From: Lachnospiraceae bacterium
Lineage (GTDB): Bacteria; Bacillota; Clostridia; Lachnospirales; Lachnospiraceae
Length of the DNA stretch: 5,288 nt
Direction of reading: 5' to 3'
NCBI GenBank assembly: GCA_021199395.1
Contig: JAJQIE010000276.1
Span: 1-5,288, forward strand
Of the stretch, positions 1 through 4,192 are shown one piece after another (within the stretch, counting starts at the first letter, position 1; each line of letters starts with the position of its first letter). The notes under the pieces are model-generated. The model ran no database searches. It had not been told where the DNA came from and worked only from the letters and a program-made list of their open reading frames with translations. A program made the translations under genes and the position numbers.

Positions 1-771
1 TGTCTCTATATTATAGGATTCCCATCGCGCACTGTCAAAGTCGTGCAGGGGATGATATTTTTTAGACGCAAAGCCAAACAGCCAATAGCCGGAAGAACAG
101 GTCGGGATATGAGCCTGATAAACACGGCTGACAGGAAAGCTGTGGCTTGCTTTGTTATGCATCAGGCGACAGGATTCCTCGTCCCCTTCGTAGAAAGGAC
201 TTCCATGCTGGTAAACCATAATGCCGTCCCCCTTGAGCGCGCGATAGCAGTTCCCGTAAAATTCTCTGGTAAACAGCCCCGCCTTATGTCCAAGCGGGTC
301 AATCGCGTCATTGATGATCAGATCGTATTCCGCCTGTTTCGTGCGCAAAAACTTCAACCCGTCAACATGGCAGAACCGCACACGCGGGTCATCCAGGCTG
401 GCCGCAATATCCGGAAAGAACTCACGGCACACCTCTACAAACCGCTGATCCGGTTCCGTGACGTCAATACATTCAATCCCGTCATAACGTGCAAGCATCC
501 GAAGGACGCCGCCATCTCCGCCTCCGAGCACCAGTACATTTCTGACATCTGGATGCACGGCCATCGGAACATGCACAATCATTTCGTCGTAAATAAATCC
601 ATCCTTTTCAGAAAACACAATCTTGCCATCCGAGCTCAGGAACCGTCCCAGCTCATCGGAATCAAAAACGTCGATTCTCTGAAATTCTGTCTGCTCTCCA
701 AGCAACTGATTCTTCACTTTCACAGACATTTTTACCTGTTCCGCGTGATAATCCGAAAACCATAAATCCAT
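1..771 (-). CDS. speE: Polyamine aminopropyltransferase (spermidine synthase), 3' end cut by window
   Basis: This enzyme transfers the aminopropyl group of decarboxylated S-adenosylmethionine to putrescine (or a related diamine) in the cytoplasm, giving spermidine and methylthioadenosine. 257 codons are visible, open to the left edge; B. subtilis SpeE is about 276 residues, so roughly 20-30 are missing. The protein starts MDLWFSDYHAEQ, the usual short N-terminal beta domain. It then has the Rossmann glycine motif GGGDGG at residues 83-88, TEPD at 105-108 where VEID-like acids bind the nucleoside, DDPRV at 127-131, and the catalytic region IINDAIDPLG with the expected catalytic Asp at 155. GLFTREFYGNCYRALK and the C-terminal IPTCSSGYW/KKYHPL blocks also fit the family. 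The ATG at 771 is preceded by AGGAGGA at 785-779, 7 nt away. It lies 98 bp downstream of speA with no terminator between, so the two are probably cotranscribed. TEPD and QHGSPF are slightly unusual variants; substrate choice is inferred. Confidence 0.93.
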   Translation of the reverse strand, partial: MDLWFSDYHAEQVKMSVKVKNQLLGEQTEFQRIDVFDSDELGRFLSSDGKIVFSEKDGFIYDEMIVHVPMAVHPDVRNVLVLGGGDGGVLRMLARYDGIECIDVTEPDQRFVEVCREFFPDIAASLDDPRVRFCHVDGLKFLRTKQAEYDLIINDAIDPLGHKAGLFTREFYGNCYRALKGDGIMVYQHGSPFYEGDEESCRLMHNKASHSFPVSRVYQAHIPTCSSGYWLFGFASKKYHPLHDFDSARWESYNIET

Positions 772-778
772 GCTACAA

Positions 779-785
779 TCCTCCT
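779..785 (-). promoter_or_regulatory. Ribosome binding site of speE
   Basis: AGGAGGA on the minus strand, 7 nt upstream of the ATG at 771. This near-consensus site fixes the speE start, which no ORF-length argument could settle because the gene is truncated at its other end. Confidence 0.85.
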
Positions 786-869
786 CTCCGGCCAGATCCT
801 TTTACGCTGTCGTCCCTGTCCAGCCATCTATTGTTTCTCTGTTTTTGTCCGCCCGTCGTCCGTGAGCCT

Positions 870-2342
870 TCAATCCTTCCATACCTGTCGGTCATCTGTG
901 AGCACGTTCAGGTACTCGACCTCCGGGTCCTCTGTCCCCTGTAGAGAACAGCCTTTTTCCTTTGCGTAAAGAATGTACTCGATAATCTCCTGTGTAATCA
1001 TTTCCCCCGGTGCCAGGATCGGAATCCCCGGCGGATAACACATGACAAATTCTCCACAGGTCCTGCCGACAGTCCTGCGTATCGGCAGATAATCCTTTTC
1101 CGCGTAAAAAGCAGACTGCGGCGATTCAATCACCACCGGATTAATATACTCTGAATCCAGCATCTTCGCGGAGCTTTTGGAATACCGGCGTTTGATATCG
1201 AACAGTGCGCCCACCAGACGCTCGATATCCTGTATCCGGTCGCCTATGGATATATACGCCATAATATTAGTCAGATCTCCAAGCTCAATCTGGATATCAT
1301 ACTCATCCCGCAAAAGATCATAAACCTCAATCCCGGCCAGTCCAATATCCCTCGTATAGACCGAAAGCTTTGTCACATCAAAATCAAAGATACTGTCTCT
1401 GTTGATCATCTCGCGGCCATAGGCATAATACCCACCGATATCATTAATCTCCGAACGGGCATACTCCGCCATATCGACCACCTTCGCAAAGGCTTCCCTG
1501 CCCCTGAGCACCAGATTTCGTCTGGAAATATCAAGGCTGGACATCAGCAGGTACGATGCACTGGTCGTCTGCGTGAGATTGATAATCTGATGTACATATT
1601 CCCAATTGACGTGCTCACCGGTGAGCAAAAGCGAGCTCTGCGTCAGACTCCCACCGGATTTATGCATGGACACAGCCGACATATCCGCCCCCGCCGCCAT
1701 CGCGCTGACTGGAAGATTATCCCCAAAATAAAAATGTGTCCCATGCGCTTCATCCGCAAGCACCATCATCTCGTATTTGTGCGCCAGCTCTACAATCGAC
1801 CGGATATCGGAGCAAATACCGTAATAGGTCGGATTGTTGACCAGAACCGCTACTGCGCCCGGATTATCAAGGATGGCGCGCTCCACCTCCGATACCTTCA
1901 TGCCGAGTGAAATACCGAGCTTGGGCTCCACCTCCGGATTTACATAGACCGGAATCGCTCCACAGAGAACCAGAGCATTGATCACGCTCTTATGCACATT
2001 TCTCGGAAGTATGATCTTGTCACCCGCATGGCAGACCGAGAGCACCATGCTCTGCACCGCAGAAGTCGTGCCGCCCACCATAAAAAATGCATGTGAAGCG
2101 CCAAACGCCTCAGCAGCAAGCTGCTCGGCTTCCCGGATCACTGAAATCGGCTGACACAGATTGTCCAGCGGTTTCATGGAATTTACATCGATTCCGACAC
2201 ACTTTTCCCCCAGAAAGTCCACCAGCTCCGGATTCCCCCGTCCCCGCTTGTGCCCAGGTACATCGAAGGGGACGACCCTTCTTCTTTTTAATCTCTCCAA
2301 TGCTTCGTAAATGGGTGCCCGCGACTGTGATAATGTACTCAT
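870..2342 (-). CDS. speA: Orn/Lys/Arg decarboxylase, SpeA (arginine decarboxylase) type, PLP-dependent
   Basis: This is a fold-type I PLP decarboxylase of the short Bacillus SpeA/YaaO class. The likely reaction is arginine to agmatine plus CO2 in the cytoplasm, the first step of polyamine synthesis; lysine or ornithine as substrate cannot be excluded. At 490 residues it matches the length of B. subtilis SpeA (about 490). Visible motifs are PGHKRGRG (residues 29-36), IDVNSMKPLDNL (51-62), IILPRNVHKS (110-119), NNPTYYG (169-175), DEAHG (197-201, the Asp that contacts the pyridine nitrogen), and SMHKSGGSLTQSS (225-237) with the Schiff-base Lys228. The C-terminal Orn/Arg decarboxylase domain carries EFVMCYPPGIPILAPGE (431-447) and ends EYLNVLTDDRQVWKD. 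It has no N-terminal wing domain, unlike enterobacterial AdiA or CadA. The ATG at 2342 follows GGGAG in AAGGGAG at 2359-2353, about 10 nt upstream. It is followed by speE after 98 bp, which supports a polyamine operon. No key residue is missing. Confidence 0.94.
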   Translation of the reverse strand: MSTLSQSRAPIYEALERLKRRRVVPFDVPGHKRGRGNPELVDFLGEKCVGIDVNSMKPLDNLCQPISVIREAEQLAAEAFGASHAFFMVGGTTSAVQSMVLSVCHAGDKIILPRNVHKSVINALVLCGAIPVYVNPEVEPKLGISLGMKVSEVERAILDNPGAVAVLVNNPTYYGICSDIRSIVELAHKYEMMVLADEAHGTHFYFGDNLPVSAMAAGADMSAVSMHKSGGSLTQSSLLLTGEHVNWEYVHQIINLTQTTSASYLLMSSLDISRRNLVLRGREAFAKVVDMAEYARSEINDIGGYYAYGREMINRDSIFDFDVTKLSVYTRDIGLAGIEVYDLLRDEYDIQIELGDLTNIMAYISIGDRIQDIERLVGALFDIKRRYSKSSAKMLDSEYINPVVIESPQSAFYAEKDYLPIRRTVGRTCGEFVMCYPPGIPILAPGEMITQEIIEYILYAKEKGCSLQGTEDPEVEYLNVLTDDRQVWKD

Positions 2343-2436
2343 GGGCCTTATACTCCCTTCTCAGTATATTTTCCTGCCTCGATAAGACCGGAACCAAGAT
2401 ATTGCCATTTTGCGCAGGAAATTATTCTCAATTTCC
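2343..2436 (-). other. speA 5' untranslated stretch: RBS and small hairpin, no clear promoter
   Basis: Between the terminator T-tract and the speA ATG the minus strand carries GAAGGGAG (2360-2353), the probable RBS. It also has a perfect 7-bp stem with a 6-nt loop at 2436-2417 (GGAAATT / AATTTCC). A TATACT hexamer at 2368-2363 has no -35 partner at usable spacing and would put the transcript start inside the RBS. I see no convincing sigma-A promoter here. Confidence 0.5.
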
Positions 2437-2468
2437 AAAAAAGAAAAGCAGGCGAACGAATCACCTGC
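2437..2468 (-). terminator. Intrinsic terminator upstream of speA (possible attenuator)
   Basis: Read on the minus strand, GCAGGTGA (2468-2461) pairs with TCGCCTGC (2455-2448) around a 5-nt loop. This gives an 8-bp stem with one U·G pair, followed at once by TTTTCTTTTTT (2447-2437). It is a textbook Rho-independent terminator for leftward transcription. It lies 64 bp after the small ORF's stop and 94 bp before the speA start, so it either ends the small-ORF transcript or acts as an attenuator in the speA leader. Confidence 0.8.
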
Positions 2469-2531
2469 CTGTCACTCAACAAAATCCCGTATTTCATTCC
2501 GAACCGGTTCCCCGGCCATGAAAGCGGCGCG

Positions 2532-2666
2532 TCAATCAGACATGGAGAATGCATTCCCCTTCATCCGATACCACCGCACCAGGGTACATAGCAAGCATGA
2601 GATTCTTCCATAGCTGTTCTTTCTGCTTTGTAGCTTCTGCATTCGACTACTATCGTCGAAACTCAT
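2532..2666 (-). CDS. Small ORF with strong RBS, 44 codons, possibly frameshifted; unknown function
   Basis: I do not recognise this product. The ORF begins ATG AGT TTC GAC GAT (MSFDDSSRMQKLQ...) and encodes 44 residues ending NAFSMSD. The case for a real gene is its upstream signals: GAGGTG at 2678-2673, 6 nt before the ATG, and a good promoter at 2704-2731. The protein in this frame has odd composition in its second half (SCLLCTLVRWYRMK). The -1 frame from about 2644 onward reads AEATKQKEQLWKNLMLAMYP then GAVVSDEGECILHV and stops at 2538-2536. That looks more like a normal soluble protein, and it is blocked upstream by two TAG codons. One missing base near 2642-2646 would join MSFDDSSR to it, giving about 43 residues. 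It may be an intact small protein, a broken gene, or a leader peptide for the speA operon. Confidence 0.45.
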   Translation of the reverse strand: MSFDDSSRMQKLQSRKNSYGRISCLLCTLVRWYRMKGNAFSMSD

Positions 2667-2672
2667 ACTTTT

Positions 2673-2678
2673 CACCTC
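2673..2678 (-). promoter_or_regulatory. Ribosome binding site of the small ORF at 2666
   Basis: GAGGTG on the minus strand, 6 nt before ATG at 2666. This is the main reason to treat the small downstream ORF as translated. Confidence 0.6.
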
Positions 2679-2685
2679 GCTTTAC

Positions 2686-2701
2686 AAATACCATAGTATT
2701 T
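2686..2701. promoter_or_regulatory. Perfect 6-bp inverted repeat at the predicted transcription start
   Basis: AAATAC-CATA-GTATTT on the plus strand: two 6-bp arms with a 4-nt spacer. It begins 2 bp after the -10 box and covers the expected transcription start near 2697, where a repressor operator or a 5' mRNA hairpin would sit. No protein is assigned to it. Confidence 0.4.
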
Positions 2702-2703
2702 TT

Positions 2704-2731
2704 ATTATACTGCTTCCATACAAAAAATCAA
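2704..2731 (-). promoter_or_regulatory. Sigma-A-type promoter driving the small ORF (and perhaps speA-speE)
   Basis: On the minus strand, -35 TTGATT (2731-2726) and a perfect -10 TATAAT (2709-2704) are separated by 16 bp. The predicted start near 2697 leaves about 30 nt before the ATG at 2666. It is the best promoter visible in the window. Leftward transcription from it meets the small ORF, then the terminator at 2468-2437, then speA. Confidence 0.65.
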
Positions 2732-2871
2732 CAGGAAATTTTCCAACATTCTCCTGCCTGACACAGGTTCTCCCGATTTTTAACCCAATCATAGAGCACA
2801 GCCCCTCTTACGGCCTCTATCTTTACAGAAAAGCATACCACGGAAGCCCTTTCACCAGACAGGTAAAATCA
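2732..2871. other. Intergenic region downstream of the MBL gene; weak hairpin only
   Basis: No ORF with a usable start is visible. The only notable fold is ATAGAG (2791-2796) with CTCTAT (2815-2820), with a possible inner GCC/GGC pairing. Neither strand has a following T-run, so it is not a clear terminator for the metallo-hydrolase gene. A 12-base motif at 2753-2764 recurs with one mismatch at 2464-2475. Confidence 0.4.
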
Positions 2872-3750
2872 TTATTTTCGCTTCCAAAGAAGCCTGTTAT
2901 TTTCAAAACTTATATCCAACTCCCCCGCATCCTTCAACCATGCAAGATAGGAACGGACGGTACTGCCTGCAAGGACATACTGCTCGAAGTTCATTGTCAG
3001 GCTATATTCAGTAAACAGGCGCTGCAAAATACACTCAAAACAAACAGGTTCCACACAAATCTCAATAATTTTTTCGGCAATTTCATGTACCTTATTTATG
3101 TTATATTGCGCCAGCTCTCTTATATCTGTCGTTGCCTCGGCATGAGCCGGAACAAATAATTCTGCTGTTAAGGACTTTACCATTTCAAGTGTTTTCAGAT
3201 AGGCATCCACATCGTAAATAAATGTAATCTGATATTTATCCAGCGTTTCCCGGCTCGACAGACAATCGGCAAGATACACGACATTATCCTGAGTCCGGAA
3301 GCCTGTCATGTCAAAAAAATGTCCCGGCAGAGGAAGCATTTCGAAGCATTCCGGCAAAACAGCTTCGCTCAGATATTCCGCGTCGCTTCCCTGCGCTAAG
3401 AGGAATTTATGCCTCAGTTCTTTGCAGGGATAGCCTCCATACAAAAAAGATGGTTCCAAAATGGGGTGTCTGGTAAAGTCGCAGTCTATCCCCGGCGCAT
3501 AGATTTTACATTTTGTTTGTCCCTGCAGATATTTATTGCCGCCGATATGGTCAGCATTTGAATGGGTATTATAAATTGCTGTTAAATGCCAGCCGTTCTT
3601 ATCCAATATCTGACGAACCTTGCGTCCTGCATCTTTGTCATTACCGCTGTCAATCAGGCACACATCCGTTTCATTCAGTTTCACAAGCCCTATCTTTGCA
3701 GGACTTTGGATATAATAGCTGCAGCCAGAAGCCTGTACCAGTTCATACAT
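2872..3750 (-). CDS. MBL-fold metallo-hydrolase with C-terminal winged-helix-like domain
   Basis: The 292-residue protein has a metallo-beta-lactamase fold, predicted cytoplasmic, with unknown substrate. The core spans about residues 1-210. It shows VCLIDSGND (30-38, first strand and loop), THSNADHIGGN (62-72), the LPGH motif (His144), the bridging-Asp region LADCLS (Asp162) and PAHAE (His203). The metal motif is HxNxDH rather than HxHxDH: His63, Asn65, Asp67 and His68 are present, and Asn replaces the second His. Residues from about 215 to the end (AQYNINKVHEIAEKI ... ELDISFENNRLLWKRK) resemble the winged-helix tail of LACTB2/glyoxalase II-like hydrolases. There is no signal peptide. The ATG at 3750 follows GGGAGG (3766-3761) by 10 nt and the stop is TAA. 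It stands alone between a terminator and a 529-bp gap, so neighbours give little hint. The gene is visibly more AT-rich than speA or the GH31 gene, which may reflect a different history. Confidence 0.85.
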   Translation of the reverse strand: MYELVQASGCSYYIQSPAKIGLVKLNETDVCLIDSGNDKDAGRKVRQILDKNGWHLTAIYNTHSNADHIGGNKYLQGQTKCKIYAPGIDCDFTRHPILEPSFLYGGYPCKELRHKFLLAQGSDAEYLSEAVLPECFEMLPLPGHFFDMTGFRTQDNVVYLADCLSSRETLDKYQITFIYDVDAYLKTLEMVKSLTAELFVPAHAEATTDIRELAQYNINKVHEIAEKIIEICVEPVCFECILQRLFTEYSLTMNFEQYVLAGSTVRSYLAWLKDAGELDISFENNRLLWKRK

Positions 3751-3920
3751 AATAATTTTTCCCTCCCATTATTTCCTGTGATATTGTTCTACACCGTATT
3801 TAGGAACTATTAAGGATTAACTTTGCATATGACGTAGTATAGAAAGATTTAGACAAGCCAGATGTAAAGATTCCTTCTTTAGATTCCTTCCTTAACAGGT
3901 CCTTAATATGACAACAGATT
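3751..3920 (-). other. Upstream region of the MBL gene
   Basis: This AT-rich stretch must hold the metallo-hydrolase promoter. GGGAGG at 3766-3761 is its RBS. A TATACT -10-like hexamer lies at 3841-3836. Its best -35-like partner, TTTACA (3868-3863), is 21 bp away, too far for a normal promoter, so no promoter is called. A 10-bp direct repeat AGATTCCTTC occurs at 3868-3877 and 3881-3890 (plus-strand reading) with a 13-bp period, just upstream. No small gene is visible. Confidence 0.4.
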
Positions 3921-3960
3921 AAAAAAGCCGAAACCTGACAATTATTATCAGTGCTTCGGC
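3921..3960 (-). terminator. Intrinsic terminator, leftward, ending the GH31/element transcript
   Basis: On the minus strand GCCGAA (3960-3955) pairs with TTCGGC (3932-3927), and inside it CTGA (3951-3948) pairs with TCAG (3938-3935) across a small internal loop. T6 follows (3926-3921). On the plus strand the hairpin is followed by CTTTT, so weak bidirectional use is possible. Without the 204-bp element it would sit about 16 bp after the GH31 stop codon, which suggests it was that gene's own terminator. Confidence 0.85.
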
Positions 3961-3974
3961 CTTTTGTCGCTTAA

Positions 3975-3981
3975 ATCATAA
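3975..3981. repeat. Direct repeat ATCATAA, left copy (probable target-site duplication)
   Basis: Seven bases, ATCATAA, abut the left terminal inverted repeat of the 204-bp element. The identical heptamer abuts its right end at 4186-4192. On the minus strand this copy supplies the TGA that closes the frame running through the element. Confidence 0.6.
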
Positions 3982-4131
3982 GATGTTGGGGTCAATATCA
4001 TCTACGGTAGATGACGCCTGCGGATTTCTTCGCACTTCGTGCTTCCGAAATCCTGAAAACATTCGGAATCCGCTCATTTTGGCTAATATTTTAGCCAAAA
4101 TGGCTACTTCCTCATGTTTTAAACGGGTCAT
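3976..4131 (-). CDS. 51-codon ORF inside the palindromic element; coding status uncertain
   Basis: The ORF begins MTRLKHEEVAILAKILAKMS, continues GFRMFSGFRKHEVRRNPQAS and ends STVDDIDPNIL, then TGA. It is 51 residues, basic in the middle and acidic near the end, with no membrane segment. The ATG at 4131-4129 lies inside the long element hairpin and has no Shine-Dalgarno sequence before it, which argues against efficient translation. The same frame stays open further upstream to the right end of the element (4185), so all 69 codons of the element in this frame are sense. The AILAKILAK stretch is the direct translation of the palindrome at 4075-4102. The peptide may be a by-product of a non-coding mobile repeat. 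A true small protein, or an element kept in open frame so that insertions extend host proteins, are the alternatives. No domain is recognised. Confidence 0.3.
   Translation of the reverse strand: MTRLKHEEVAILAKILAKMSGFRMFSGFRKHEVRRNPQASSTVDDIDPNIL
3998..4014. repeat. Near-perfect palindrome, hairpin 1 of the element
   Basis: TCATCTAC-G-GTAGATGA: two 8-bp arms around a single base. In single-stranded form it would fold as a 6-bp stem with a 5-nt loop. Confidence 0.7.
4020..4073. repeat. Region with two competing stem-loops in the element
   Basis: Fold A pairs GGATTTC (4022-4028) with GAAATCC (4047-4053) around GCAC-TTC-GTGC (4032-4042). Fold B pairs GCGGATT (4020-4026) with AATCCGC (4067-4073), with an inner CCGAA (4045-4049) / TTCGG (4062-4066) stem. 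The two folds use the same bases and exclude each other. Confidence 0.55.
4075..4102. repeat. Perfect 12-bp stem, 4-nt loop hairpin
   Basis: CATTTTGGCTAA (4075-4086) and TTAGCCAAAATG (4091-4102) are exact reverse complements around TATT. Neither strand has a T-run after it, so it is not a terminator. Confidence 0.75.
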
Positions 4132-4178
4132 AAAGTCATGAATCTGAGCGCAAGCGCTCGATTCCTGACTTTCGACCC
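4125..4178. repeat. Long segmented hairpin, 22 paired bases, at the right end of the element
   Basis: Four stem blocks pair in order: GGGTC (4125-4129) with GACCC (4174-4178), AAAGTCA (4132-4138) with TGACTTT (4166-4172), GAATC (4140-4144) with GATTC (4160-4164), and GAGCG (4146-4150) with CGCTC (4155-4159), loop CAAG. Only one or two bases are unpaired between blocks. It starts just after the GH31 stop codon on the minus strand and contains the start of the 51-codon ORF. Confidence 0.75.
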
Positions 4179-4185
4179 TGGCATC

Positions 4186-4192
4186 ATCATAA
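4186..4192. repeat. Direct repeat ATCATAA, right copy (probable target-site duplication)
   Basis: This copy is identical to the heptamer at 3975-3981. On the minus strand it contains the TGA stop codon of the GH31 gene (4189-4187), so the insertion left the protein's end intact. Confidence 0.6.

Larger units (their letters stand above)
3982..4185. mobile_element. 204-bp MITE-like palindromic element with terminal inverted repeats and 7-bp TSD
   Basis: The ends are GATGTTGGGGTC (3982-3993) and GACCCTGGCATC (4174-4185). As inverted repeats they match at 9 of 12 positions, and the three mismatches become G·U pairs in a plus-strand RNA. The element is flanked on both sides by ATCATAA. The interior is almost entirely inverted repeats: 3998-4014, 4022-4053 (or 4020-4073), 4075-4102 and 4125-4178. 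There is no transposase gene, so it would have to be moved in trans. It sits between the GH31 stop codon and that gene's terminator, a harmless place for an insertion. It could instead be a structured RNA or a long 3'-UTR fold; the flanking direct repeat is what favours insertion. Confidence 0.6.

Noticed and set aside
43..765. 240-codon ORF on the plus strand
   Set aside because: It is antisense to speE, whose motifs and RBS are clear on the minus strand; the plus-strand protein has no recognisable domain and no RBS.
2363..2368. TATACT as the speA -10 box
   Set aside because: No -35 partner at 16-18 bp, and the start point would fall in the ribosome binding site.
2110..2397. 95-codon minus-strand ORF overlapping the speA start
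   Set aside because: It runs out of frame through the well-supported N-terminal coding region of speA and has no family features.
2348..2554. 68-codon minus-strand ORF ending just before speA
   Set aside because: It reads straight through the intrinsic terminator and its T-tract, and has no RBS.
2636..2660. Programmed -1 frameshift (antizyme-like) in the small ORF
   Set aside because: No slippery heptamer or following pseudoknot is visible at the shift point; a simple indel explains the pattern better.
2791..2820. Hairpin downstream of the MBL gene as its terminator
   Set aside because: No T-run follows on the minus strand and the inner stem is poor.
3982..4185. CRISPR array or tRNA-like structure
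   Set aside because: The repeats are inverted and each different, not direct repeats with regular spacers, and no cloverleaf with tRNA-conserved loops can be drawn.
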